In this document: in pieces, positions 48,726-59,886 of the stretch
How positions within the stretch are numbered: position 1 is the stretch's first letter
Layout: each line of letters begins with the position of its first letter
DNA from: Mesotaenium endlicherianum
Taxonomy: Eukaryota > Streptophyta > Zygnematophyceae > Zygnematales > Mesotaeniaceae
Assembly (NCBI GenBank): GCA_009602735.1
Contig: WELA01000881.1
Span: 1-64,000 of the forward strand
Length of the DNA: 64,000 nucleotides
Reading direction: 5' to 3'
The notes under the pieces: generated by a model
What the model saw: only the letters and a program-made list of their open reading frames with translations
Databases searched by the model: none
What the model was told of the DNA's origin: nothing
Made by a program: the position numbers and the translations under genes

Positions 48726-50527
48726 CGACAATGACTAAGCCCCAAAATAGAGAGAGCACATGGAGAGCACAGCAGAGGGAAGACAGCACTGAAGTAGACA
48801 TGATACAAGAGGGAGACATAGCAAGCAGACATAGCAAGCAGACATAGCAGGTTGAGCATAGGGAGCATCCATAGCACAAAAGCAGCAAAAATTGAGATCA
48901 AAATAGCACAGCGATAGCAAAGAGAGGGCTACAGCACAAGAGAGAAGAAAGTAAGAGCACTAAAAGCAGACAAGGAAAGAGAGCAAAAATAGCATATAGA
49001 TTCATGAAAGAAACAAAACAGAGCAGCGAAGGGCCAAAAAGACAAGGAGAGGACAGACAGCAGCTAGACCTTGGACAATAGAGGGAGCTTCAATAAGGGA
49101 GCAAACAGGGTCAGGAGGAGGAATAGGTAACTTAGATACCTGGCACCCTTGAGGCTTGATGTGGGCGCGTTTTTGTGCATTGAGCGAAGCTTCACCAACT
49201 TGTACTTCTGAGAAAGAGGTCCCAACCTGCCCCCTTTGATGTGCAGGATATTCACGCGTGTATGACTTGGCTCCAACAACTTGCACTCAAGGGGCGCACA
49301 GGCTTGACACCACCTAGCTGCACATAAAAAAGTCACGCTTCCTACACTTAGCAACACGAGAGACAAGGCTGTCACAGACGGAATACTTGTGTTGTAAGAG
49401 TAATACATATTAATACTGGTGCTAGAAAATATCAAGTGTATTCTACAAATCATACATAACTATTGAAGCCCAACCTTCACACTAACCACTAACTCTAAAT
49501 GGCACAAGGTCCTAAGAATAAGCCCACCAAACTCTGCAGAAGCCTAGCTCTGCTTATGTTGATCCCATGCTAAGCGACCCAATGTTGCACGTAAGAGCAA
49601 CACTTCACTATGCGTTCAAAGACGCAATCATAATTCCCCCGGATATAGTAAAACTTACAGTAGCAAGTCACAATGAGCGCTTTCCAAGAAACGCAAGAAA
49701 GCATGGAAATAAGTATGAGTATACTATCAAGTCCTTTGTAGAGTTTCAGTTTCAAAGTAAGCAGACATGTTTGGCAACAGGCGGGTGAAAGAAGGCATCT
49801 GCAGGTTCCTTAACTCAACCTTAATTACTCAACCAACACGTGCACTAGATGTCAAAAGTTACACTGACGCTTCTGAAATGAATGTGAAAGTGATATTTGG
49901 ACGTGCTCAACTTAAATGTAACCAGCAGCATACTTGGGTCCTCAAAACGTTGTAGCGTCAGTAGTACTCCTGCCAAAAAAAGGTAACATGGACATATAAG
50001 AGGTTAGTAGAATGATATGTAAGAATCAGAATGACTAAGCAAACAAATACGTATTGCAAGAAACTGTGAGAAGCATTTGCGAGAACGGATGAGCGTAGAG
50101 TATGAGAACACTTACATATAGTGTATCGCAGAGGGGGCTGTGGGGACGCACTAAATGAACTAAGAAGGAAGTGCAATAAGAGCGTCTGGAGATTCATTAT
50201 TGTTAGACTTTGACTCTAGAGAGCAATAGCATTTGCCAGTCCCCTTCGAGAAGAACTAGGTAGCTCCATATTAGTGGCACTTGCCGAATGCTGCAAAATT
50301 TTACCCGTTCTTGCTTCACGTTAGCGAAAGGGGCGTACACTTTGGGGCTAACAGGTTTTTGCGATGTGCGCCTTCACATCGGAACTCCAAAATACAATCA
50401 TTTAGGCGTCCGAACGTGCCGCGATTAACTAAGTGTCAATACAAAGTTTCAGATCGTGCATTACGTGGGAACCGACTCATTTTGCTTAGTCTAAGGAACT
50501 CAATATGAGAAAACAAGAATGGCGGAA
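48726..50527. other. Non-coding 5' region of the hAT element
   Basis: Purine-rich then mixed sequence with no coding pattern on either strand. The last 200 bp, with GCGATTAACTAAG and TTTTGCTTAGTC, are subterminal hAT sequence. Confidence 0.5.
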
Positions 50528-50540
50528 CCCTGGTTTTGAG

Positions 50541-51214
50541 CTTACATCTGCAAGCAGTTCCTGTGCAGTGCAACCCAACCTCCTTGATAGACAACGCCGC
50601 CCCCCCCGCACACCAGAAGTACAAGACAAGAGGGTGGGCAGCATTGTCGTTCTCCCCCACAACAACCCTTGTACTCTCATGCACGCAAAAGTCAATGAGA
50701 CAGCCGCTGCCGCCGCCTGCACACACCAGGCCCCTTGCACACCAAGACAGGAAGAGGAGAGAAAGAGAGAGAGAGAGGGGGGCCAGGCTACTGCCATTAC
50801 CCTTCTCACACATCAGACCGGGAGAGAGCCGTAGACAGCTCCTACTGCCGTTGCTATTGCCCCGCACACTCGAGACCCCAGGCGTAGCGAGACAGCCGTC
50901 GCCGTCGCCCCCGGCCACTTCACACGAAACCAAAAGGGGAAAAGCAAGAAGAGGAGAAACTCTTCAAGCACACCCACCTCGGGCACGCACGCAAGGGCCG
51001 GGGGCAGGAAAAAGGGCAAGTAAACAAGGGTGAGAGGGACACACGCCGGAGTAGTTTTGCATGCTGCTGCTAGTGCAATAACCTTGGGAGGATAGCAGAG
51101 GAGGGAAGGGGACTAGGCAAGGGAGGGGCAGCGAGAGAGGGGAGCAAGGCGGGAGGAAGAGGCGGGGGGGAGGGGGCACACCAGGTTGGCCTTGGAGAGG
51201 CACACTTTGAGCGT
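50541..51214. repeat. Low-complexity spacer with G-rich purine tract
   Basis: C-rich, CACA and GAGA patches, and at 51063-51180 a G-rich purine tract with several G3-G7 runs. No gene seen. Integrase similarity of element E begins at about 51215. Confidence 0.6.
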
Positions 51215-52519
51215 GTGGGTGGACAGTCTCCTGGGTGGACATTTGGGGCAGGCCAAAACTGTTAGCAAACTGGCAAAACATTATCATTGGGAGGGGTTAC
51301 CCCGGGAGGTCTTGAAATATGTCAAGTCCTGTGACCAGTGTCAGAGAAATAAGTCTCGGCACACCCCACCCGGAGGTCTCTTGCAACCGCTACCCATCCC
51401 AGCTGGACGCTGGGAAACTATATCCATGGACTGGGTGGTCTCCCTACCAAGAACTGCCAACGGGCATGATTCAATACTGGTAGTCGTGGATAAACTGACA
51501 AAAATGGTCATTTTTATCCCCACAACTGTCAAAGTAACTGCACTCGAAACAGCGAGACAGTTTTACAACCATGTAGTATGCCAACATGGGCTACCTTCTA
51601 ATATCATCTCAGACAGAGACTCAAAATTCACCTCTAAGTTCTGGAGAGCTTTAATGGGGTTAATGGGAGTCAAACAGCTGCTCAGCACAGCAAACCACCC
51701 TCAGACTGATGGGCAGACTGAAAGAACTAACCGAGTTCTGCAGGAGGTGCTGAGAGCATATATTAACCAAAAACAAGATAATTGGGATGACCTGTTGCCT
51801 CAAATTCAGTTTGCGGTCAACAGTGCGGTGCACGCGTCAACGGGCAAAACTCCTTTTGAACTCAGCCTGGGTAGAGTCCCTAAGTCTCCTCTAGATGTGC
51901 TAGGGGAATCTTTAACTCACCCTGAAGGGATTGACAACCCGGTCTCCCTCCAGTTAACTCAGGAGTTTGCTGACACCCTGTCAGAAGTCCAACGAAACTT
52001 GCACACGGCCCAGCAAAACCAACAAAAATACGCTAATCAACACCGTCAAGAACTGACATTTTCCAAGGGGAATTTAGTCAAACTGCATTCTGAGCACCTG
52101 TACCTCCCTGGTGTGGTCAAGAAAAAGCTTGGCCCTGTCTGGGTCGGTTTCTATTCGGTGGTCCGTCGTGTCGGTCAGAATGCTTACAAACTGAACATGT
52201 CAGCTGAATACAAGGGGCAACCGGTCTTTAATGTCTCCTTCCTGGAACCGTACATCAAAGGTGATACACTGTTCACAGGTTGCTTCCCTGTCCAACCAGA
52301 CCGGTCCCCGCTGTCCGGGACGGCGACCCTGAGTATGAGGTCCATGAGATTTTAGACGCTCGCTCGGTCCGTCGATCGTCTAAATATGTCATGAAATACC
52401 TCATTCGATGGAAGGGTTACGATGCCTCTGGGGACACTTGGGAGTTTAAGGACCACTTGACCAATGCCAAAGGGGCGTTGACACGGTTCCACCTTCGGGC
52501 CGCTGGAGTCCCTCCATAA
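51215..52519 (+). CDS. Integrase and chromodomain of E (5' part missing)
   Basis: Integrase zinc region (HLGQAKTVSKLAKHYHW; SCDQCQRNKSRH), DDE core (SMDWVV; VVDKLTKMVIFIPT; IISDRDSKFTSKFW; ANHPQTDGQTERTNRVLQE) and GPY/F-like end (LGPVWVGFYSVVRR), then a chromodomain (DPEYEVHEILDARSVRR; YLIRWKGYDASGDTWEF) that would bind modified histone tails and steer insertion. Distinct in sequence from families A and B. Confidence 0.88.
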
Positions 52520-52786
52520 CTGTCATTTCAGTTGACACGGGAAGGTGACAGGCGGTCCTGTCTCCATTTAAGTTGGAGGGGAAAATATATGACAGTTAGT
52601 GAGCGAGAGCGATAAAAACACACTCATACGTTTATGTGTAGCGCATCGCAACTACGTCAACTTTTAGCAATCATCCTGTAAGGTAAACAGCAGCGAAGCC
52701 ACTATACTAAATACTAACATACTTCCTGCAATCCCTATGACAAAGGTCCATATCCTACTAACTTGTGCCCTGGTTACATGTGCAGG

Positions 52787-54504
52787 ATGGCGCCCACCAC
52801 ACAAAAGGAGGACAGAAAGCGCAAGGCAGAAGAAGCCAGGAGGACAATGGAGCAATACCAGAAGGAGCTGGCGGCGACGTCCCTCACCAGGAGAGAACAA
52901 GAAAGGGTCCGCAAGCAACAAGAGGTGCCAGACGAGGCACAGAGGAAGAAGGATCAGGAAGCGGAAAACCTCAGGAAGGCTGAGGAGGAGAGACAGAAGA
53001 AACAGCAAGAAGAAGCGGCAGCGGCAGAAGAGGAGAAAAGAAGAAAGATTGAAGCGGACAGACAGAAGAGCTTGGCCACTTACAGGTATACTGTGGTGGG
53101 TGGCCAAAACTTCGATAACCTGAAGGAAGCATTGCTGGCAGCCCAGGAGATCAACAGGCTGGAACAGACAACACTGCTACAAAAGGAAGGAGCTACAGCA
53201 CTGGACAAGTACATCGAGACACACACCGGCGTGGTCCTTTACGAAGATTATGCTAAGATGGTGGGCTATACAGCAGAGCAGGCCCGGTATCTCGCAGATG
53301 ATTCAGAGGACAAGCCGGTCCCCATACCGGGAATAGTGGGAGATCAGAGACTCATCCGGATGGTNGATAGTGGGAGATCAAGGACTCATCCAGATGGTGA
53401 GCATGCGGCCCGATAGCTTTAAGGATACAGTATTCTACCTCACACTCCTGCCAGCTTACAATGAAGTTGAGAGAAGGAGCTGGGAGTACTTGGCCAGGGA
53501 AGCAGGACAGCAGATGTTCTCTCCCCACTGGTTCCCGTGTAAACTGAGGAAGGCTGAGCACGGACCCCAGTACTACCAGCAGCCAACAGACTGGAGGTGG
53601 ATGACCGTCACAAATAAGAAGCAGGAGTGTGACCGAGCCCAACCGGAGGACTTCCACTATGGCCTAGACGGCTATCTCATCCTACCACCTTACATTGCCC
53701 CTTGGGACCCCAGGCTGAATGGATGCCTGAGCAATATGAATGAAGAGACCAAGGAGCATAGGAGGAGGGGAAGAGACTACTTCTCTAAGGGAAAGCATGC
53801 CTTTGTCAAATGGGCAAAGAATGCAGGCCGGATAGATATCAGCAGGCTGAAGGCCAAGCAACCTCCAGCGCGCCCTAAGAAAGGGAGGTCGGTAGACTAC
53901 TCCATGTCTACTAGGGAGCAGGACGACTTAGTGGACGAGACCCCTACTCTCTCCGAGGAGGAGGATGAGGAGGATGAGGAAGAAGAACAGGGCAGAGGAG
54001 AAGCATCAGCAGCAGGTACTCAGGATACCTTGGGACAGGTAGGGGCGCTTCTCAAAGAACCACGATCAGGTGTTTGGAATGTGATCCCCGTTATGGCGAC
54101 TACTAGACCCCGCGCTCGCTCCCACAGCCCACCTGCCCAAGGGGAACCCAGGGGAAGAAGCTGATCTGAGTGTATTGGGCAGCAGACACAGGCAGAAATC
54201 CCCAGAGGACAGGGGTGCCAGAAGAGGGACACGCGGGTGGGCCAGAGGTATGCCGGCCTCCCCCTCCGCTCAGGGGCATGTACCTCTAGCCAATGTATTT
54301 CAGCATCCTACTGGAATGCCTGTCTATGTGGGCATCAACACCCAAGTGGTTGAAGAGCAGGCTACCATCCTTCGTTCTCCTCGAGGTCCAACTTTAGAGC
54401 AAACCGGGTTCTTTAGAAGGCCAGCTGACAGACCTAGAGGGCTGTCCAGATCTAGGTCCAGATCTCCGTCTCCTGATCCTGAAGCCCCAGGAACCACCCC
54501 TTAA
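52787..54504 (+). CDS. Additional ORF of E, between pol and 3' LTR
   Basis: ATG at 52787 (MAPTTQKEDRKRKAEEARR) follows a splice-acceptor-like site. The first about 95 residues are a K/R/E/Q-rich coiled coil. A globular part follows (YRYTVVGGQNFDNLKEALLA; ALDKYIETHTGVVLYEDYAK; FYLTLLPAYNEVERRSWEYL; WFPCKLRKAEHGPQYYQQP; DGYLILPPYIAPWDPRLNG). Next are a basic stretch, an acidic run (LSEEEDEEDEEEEQGRGE) and a Ser/Arg-rich tail (SRSRSRSPSPDPEAP). There is no signal peptide or membrane segment, so it is not a typical envelope protein. The pattern suggests a nuclear or nucleic-acid-associated protein, but I do not recognise the family. It has about one or two breaks, and an assembly gap falls within it. 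Confidence 0.6.
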
Positions 54505-54617
54505 GGTGACAGGCTGAAAAGATAGTCAGTAAGGGAGGCTGGTCAGGGACAGTTTCTTTATTTAACGCTTTCGCAGTTTAATGTTGTCGAGGCGACAACA
54601 AGTTAAGTTGGAGGGAT

Positions 54618-55362
54618 AGTAATGAATCAGTATATTAGTAGATATAATATTCATTTAAATATAATAGTTAATTTAGTTCAGCCTGCTGAACTTTAGTTAG
54701 TAGTCAGTCTGCTGAACTTTAGTTAATAATCAGTCTGCTGGACTTTACATAATTATCAGTTTAATGACTCGGCCAAAAGCAGCAGGCTGAAGTCAACTCA
54801 AGTCAGCTTGCTGACACATTCTTTGACAGCCAGCTGACTTCCGTGCTCGGTAGCAGCAAACTGCCTTGATATGCATCTAAGTACCACCTGCTAGATGAAT
54901 AGCCAGATGACATCCCCATGATGGATGGCTGTTCGGGATGATGAGAGATGGCGGTGGATTTGGTTAACTGAGGTCCTACCAACGTGGTCAACTCCCGGGT
55001 AGGCGGTGCCATCGCACTGACCGTTGAACAGTAAACTCATTCCATGTACATATGCTAGGCATTGCTCTCGAGTTTGGCATTCGGAAACGAGGCCAACTCT
55101 CTTGTACAGCTTACTGAGAGAACTCTGAATCCAAGGCGAGAAGCCATTGATACGCACTGTCTTCTAACCTTGCTTATGTATGAGTTTACTGATTTGCATC
55201 ATTGATGCTAGTTTACTCGCATTTGACTTACGAGTATTATTCCCTGCTAGTGTATTGTCCTTTGCCGTTTAACTAGTTAACGGAAATACCATAAAGATTA
55301 CTTGCTGATATAAAGATCTTTATTAATTGTTAATCGCCTATTTGGTAAGTCGATTCATTTCA
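54618..55362 (+). repeat. LTR of element E
   Basis: About 745 bp from AGTAATGAATCAG to GATTCATTTCA, with three tandem units of about 26 bp (CAGTCTGCTGAACTTTAGTT) at 54678-54760. The ends form an inverted TGAATC/GATTCA, as in the related solo LTR at 40788-42049. Confidence 0.75.
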
Positions 55363-55599
55363 GTATTGGTGAAAGATACTTATGCATTTTTTGTAAACGA
55401 GACAAGTGTGCGTAACACTGTCCAAGGTTAGGGTCATGCGGGTGAAAGTGTAAGAACATGCTCTCATGGATACACTCCAGGTGCAAGAAATCAGCAAAGC
55501 TCAACACTTGCATACAAATAAATTTTTGACAATGTATATTTATGTACATACATTTATGCACACATTGGGTATGCCAGAGTAAACAAGAACCTTTGGTGC

Positions 55600-55897
55600 A
55601 TGCGCACAAGCACCTAGAATTTCCGATGCACTAAGTTGTGTTGTAAATAGCTCAGAAGATGGCTTTGCAGCTAGCTCTTCAGCTAATCTTTTGAAGGCCC
55701 CTTGCCTTTCCTCTGAGGATTGTTCCTCAATGCCTTCCTAGCAGAACACATCGAGATCGTATGCCCAATTCTTTCCACAGCCAAAACACAAAGCTTTTGC
55801 TATTATGAGACTGCGGGCTCCTGTGCTACCTATCTTGCTATCCTTGGGAGGTGGACCACCGAATCTGGAAGAGTTGCTCGCGCCATAAGAAGAGTTC
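55600..55897 (-). mobile_element. Gag fragment F with zinc knuckle
   Basis: The minus-strand sequence reads a Gly/Ser/Pro-rich stretch (SNSSRFGGPPPKDSK) followed by a knuckle-like CFGCGKN. A fragment that may belong to the same unit lies at 62642-62765 beyond A4 (GRGPGEIQGFMRLRS). It is an old, broken Gypsy-type Gag piece into which A4 appears to be inserted. Confidence 0.4.
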
Positions 55898-56638
55898 TAT
55901 AAGGTCATAGGTTTATAAAGTGCATTTTTGAGTTTCATGAAAGCATATTTTGTTGTATAAAACTGTAAAGTGCATTTTTGTGATCATTTTGACATAAAGT
56001 TCATCGAATTTGGTTGAGTATTGAGAGAATTATGAATTTCCAAAGTTTATATAGTTTTGAGGTCGGTTGACGTCTGTCCTTAATTTGCGGTGAGCGCAAC
56101 CGTCGGATTAACACAGCGACGAGCAATCTGGCCTGTTAAAATGAACTTGAACCTTCACGAAAGTTTGGCAAACGCGGAAAGCCGACTAGGTCGATTTACC
56201 TAGAAGTTTCGGTTTAGCCTAGCGCGTTTAAGATAGAATATTCTAGTAATGTCGATGCATGTATGTGGACGTCAATTTGGCCCGACACATCAGATCAAAC
56301 TGATCTGGCTCACTCATGAATAGTTTGGAAGGGACAGTTTGCCAAACACTTAGGAAAATGCGTACCTTCCTCCCAAAGAGGAGCACTTAGGCAGAAATTT
56401 ATTGATAGGCATAACTTTTTTGCTTCTTTTCGGTATTCACTTTTGTATATTTCTACGGGTTTGTGATAAAATGACCTTCCATCCTACATCATTTGTAAGC
56501 AGTTTCTTGCTACTTAAAATATTGAGTAATTTTCCTAAGCTTTCTTAGTAATATGTCGCCGCACTCTTTAGTAAGATTGGAACTAGTTCTTTTCCTCGTG
56601 AGTCACTACGCTTCCACTAGGGCACTCCGCCCCTTTCA
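55898..56638 (+). repeat. A4 5' LTR
   Basis: 741 bp, TATAAGGTCATAGG to CCCCTTTCA, followed by the primer-binding site. Confidence 0.9.
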
Positions 56639-58015
56639 TCTGGTATCGGAGCAAGGCTAGGTTACATATCATAATATGGAGTCGAAGCCGGCAGCTGGAG
56701 GAGGCGAACATGTCGAGCATGTTGAGCGCGCGGGGCAGCAGACGGCACCACCTTTGTCAAGGGAGCAACAAGAGATGCAGGCGATGTTGAGGCAGATGGC
56801 AAACGCAATTCGAGGAGAAGTCTACACACAGTTTGAACAAAATATGCGCCAGGAGGTGGAGAGAATGGTGCGAGTTGTTGTTGGTCATGCCACTTCGACA
56901 AATTCTGCACCTGCACCTGTTGTACCACCAATTCATGTTAACCTAGTATTGCAACCAGTTATTCCACCCGCATCAAGAGTGCATGCACCTAAGCGTGATG
57001 TGTATACTGGAGAGCGTGGATCGCCGCCTGTTCATCAATGGATTTTTGGAGTGAAGAAGTTTATGGAGTATTGTGCGCTCACGCGCAACAAACAAGTCGC
57101 CTTTGTCATAACTTTGCTGCAAGAGAGTGCTGGAGCTTGGTATGAACGAGAAGAGCAGTAGTCTAGAGTTCCTGCTACTGTTGATCTGCTCTTTGAAGGC
57201 TTGAAGAAGCAATTTCAACTTATTGCACCTGAGGCTACGGCTCAAGATCTACGGTGTGCCTTCGTCAACGAGGAAGCGTTCAAGAGTATGTTTCGCGCTT
57301 CAACGAGCTGGTGCTTCAATGTCCATCCATGCACAAGTCTGAGTTGATGGACAAGTTCAAGAGGGACTCAAGCCAACTGTAGCCAAGGAAGTGGCGCTCA
57401 AGGGCCCTACTAGTCTTGGAGAAATGATGGCATTGGCAACAAGGGTTGACGCTCTGGAGTATAGTCAAAGGCAGTGGGGCAGCCACAACTTTGGAGGTTA
57501 TCCACTCTTTGGATCTCAAGCGCCAAGCACGAGTGGACAAGGTCCAGTACCTATGGACTTCGGACTTGTGCAGTACCAGCGCAGGCAGCAAACTTTCAAG
57601 CCGAGAGAACCCTGCTATAATTGCGGCAAGCTTGGACATATGGCTCGAGACTGTCATGTGAAGAGCAAGCTACCTCAATAACAGAAAAAAAGGAGGACGC
57701 CAGTAAGTCGTTCTGGGGTGTCTACTAGTGTGAAGACGAAAACTCACAAGGAGGTTATCCCCAGGAGCCTGCCGAGAAGCGAGAGACGAGATGTTGACAA
57801 GCCTATCATCGTGGAAGAAGTAGTCGACGGCAACAAGGCAAAGTGTATGGTCGACAGTGGCGCAAGTGAAAACTTTGTGCACAAGAAGTTGGTGAAAGAG
57901 TGGCGAATCCTTGTGCAGAAGCATTATGAGCCTAAGGAGGCAATTTTGGCAAATGGGCAGAGACTCAAGTGTGGTGCACCTACGGGATCTATTCACGTGG
58001 AAGTAGCAGGGCACC

Positions 58016-58656
58016 TGTAGTGAAACAGATATTTCATGATTTTAGTTGGGGCCGGCTGCCAGTCCCTCTCTTGCGTTTGTCGGGGCTGGCTGCCCGCCCC
58101 GTGCTTGCTTTTGTCGGGCTGGCTGCCAGCTCCTGCTTGCTTTTGTGAGGCTGTGTAGTGAAACAGATAGATAAAGTACTTAGTAAAACAGAATACTTTA
58201 TCTATTCAAGACAAGGATCTTTGAACACAAGTGGTAGCTTCTTGAAAGAGAGATGGCTTCTTGAAAGTTAATATATTTCTGGATTTTGGCAAGTACAAGA
58301 GTGATTCTGGAATGTCTTTCTATGTTCTAGCTCTTGTTTATATACTTGCTACATAAGTAATTTCTAGGAAGGTGTATGTTGATGTGTTGGCACCCAACAC
58401 ATCCCAAAACTTGCCACCTCTTTCTAGAATAATGTACACATGTCCTTTTGACCTAAAAATGGCACATCTGACTTTTGCCACATGGAGTTCTTCTAGGTCT
58501 TTCCTCTAACTTCGAAAATGCCTTGGAAGGTTCAAAGGACATGAACCAAGTTACTAGAGTACCTATTCACACTTGACTCCACACAATACTACTCCAAATA
58601 TATTTGAAAACATTAAAATATATGCGAATTAATATATAATAACTCAAATCGCTACA
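58016..58656 (-). repeat. Family-B LTR insertion in A4, with minisatellite
   Basis: Flanks GCACC (58011-58015) and GCACT (58657-58661) form a near-perfect 5-bp duplication. The insertion starts TGTAGTGAAACAGATA, runs into a GC-rich minisatellite of three about 34-bp units (GGCTGGCTGCC at 58051, 58085, 58118), and then starts the B LTR again at 58154, continuing as a full LTR to 58656. The LTR lies antisense to A4 and is almost identical to those of B2. Confidence 0.85.
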
Positions 58657-59886
58657 GCACTGGAGTAAGGAAGTTATGGAGCAGGAAAAGTTGGGTCACC
58701 ATGAGGTGATATTGGGCCGACCATGGCTAAGAAAAGCCAACCCTCAAGTGCAATGGAGCACAGGACAAGTGAAGGTCCGAGGGCGTGATGGTCGAATGGA
58801 GACAGCCAAACAGGTGGAGGTAGATACGACCACAAGTACCGGTCTTTTGTCGAGCTTGCAAGTTAAGAAGCTATGCAGGGCGAATCAGGTGAAGGAGATG
58901 TACCTTGTTTCGGTGGCCATGGCCAAGTCATCAGATGGAGCAAGCATGAATCATAACAGGCTGGGCGAATGTACATCGCCCAAGGAGCAAGTAGTGGTGT
59001 CTGATCCCCTTGCTCGGAAGAAGCAGAGCCCAACTGCTCAAGAGAAGAAGCCTGCTGAGATGCCTGCCCAAATTAAGGCGCTGTTGGAGGAGTTCCAATG
59101 CGTTTTTCTTGAGGAGCTACCTGCAGGATTACCTCCACAGAGAGCTATGGAGCACAAGATCAAGTTGGAATCAGGGAGCAAGCCACCAGTAAGACCCGCC
59201 TGAGAGAGTTATTGGAGAAGGGATTCATCCGACCCAGCAAGTCTCCATTTCCAGCGTCAGTCTTATTTGTGAAGAAGAAGGATGGGACTATGAGGACGTG
59301 TGTCGACTACCGGGCTCTCAACAAGGTCACCATCAAGAACAGTACCCACTTCCACGAGTGGACGAGTTGATTGACAGGCTTGACGGGGTAAAGTATTTCT
59401 TGAAGATCAATTTCAGGAGTGGCTATCACCAGGTACGAATTGCGGAAGGAGACGTTCAGAAGACTGCTTTCAGGACTCGCTATGGGTCATTTGAGTTCAC
59501 AATCATGCCTTTTGGGCCGACTAATGCACCCGCTACATTCATGAGACTCATGAATAGTATCTTCAGACCCTACTTGGGCCAGTTTGTGGTGGTATTTTTA
59601 GACGACATCTTGATCTATTCGAAGACCTTGGAGGAGCATGTGGAGCATCTGAGGAAGGTGTTCGAGGTCTTGAGAGATCAGAAGCTATATGGGAAAATGT
59701 GCAAATGCAACTTCTCTCAAGGAGGTCGAGTTTCTTGGGCACATAGTGGGAGCTGAAGGAGTCAAGGTGGAGCAGAACAAGGTGCAAGCAATCAGAGATT
59801 GGCCGGTACGTGCTGATATTCATGAACTCAGGAGCTTCTTCGGCATGGCAAATTAATATCAACGTTTCATTGAAGGGTTTGCCAAA

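Larger units (their letters stand above)
51215..55362 (+). mobile_element. Ty3/Gypsy chromovirus E, 3' half with extra ORF
   Basis: In order: integrase and chromodomain (51215-52519), a purine tract TTAAGTTGGAGGG (52568-52580), an additional ORF (52787-54504), a second copy of the same purine tract (54603-54615), and an LTR (54618-55362) ending GATTCATTTCA. The 5' half of the element is absent. The LTR is related to the solo LTR at 40788-42049. With one LTR its age cannot be estimated; integrase is open with one break near its junction to the chromodomain, so it is not very old. Confidence 0.8.

Noticed and set aside
48283-48888. 201-codon hydrophobic, Cys-rich frame that looks like a membrane protein
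   Set aside because: It is the complement of purine-rich ACAAAGACAC-type repeats, with no conserved motif and no coding context.
52787-54504. Additional ORF of E considered as an envelope gene
   Set aside because: No signal peptide, furin-like site or membrane segment; composition is coiled-coil, acidic and Ser/Arg-rich.
58050-58135. Three about 34-bp repeats considered as a CRISPR-like array
   Set aside because: Direct tandem units without unique spacers, inside an LTR insertion in a eukaryotic repeat nest.
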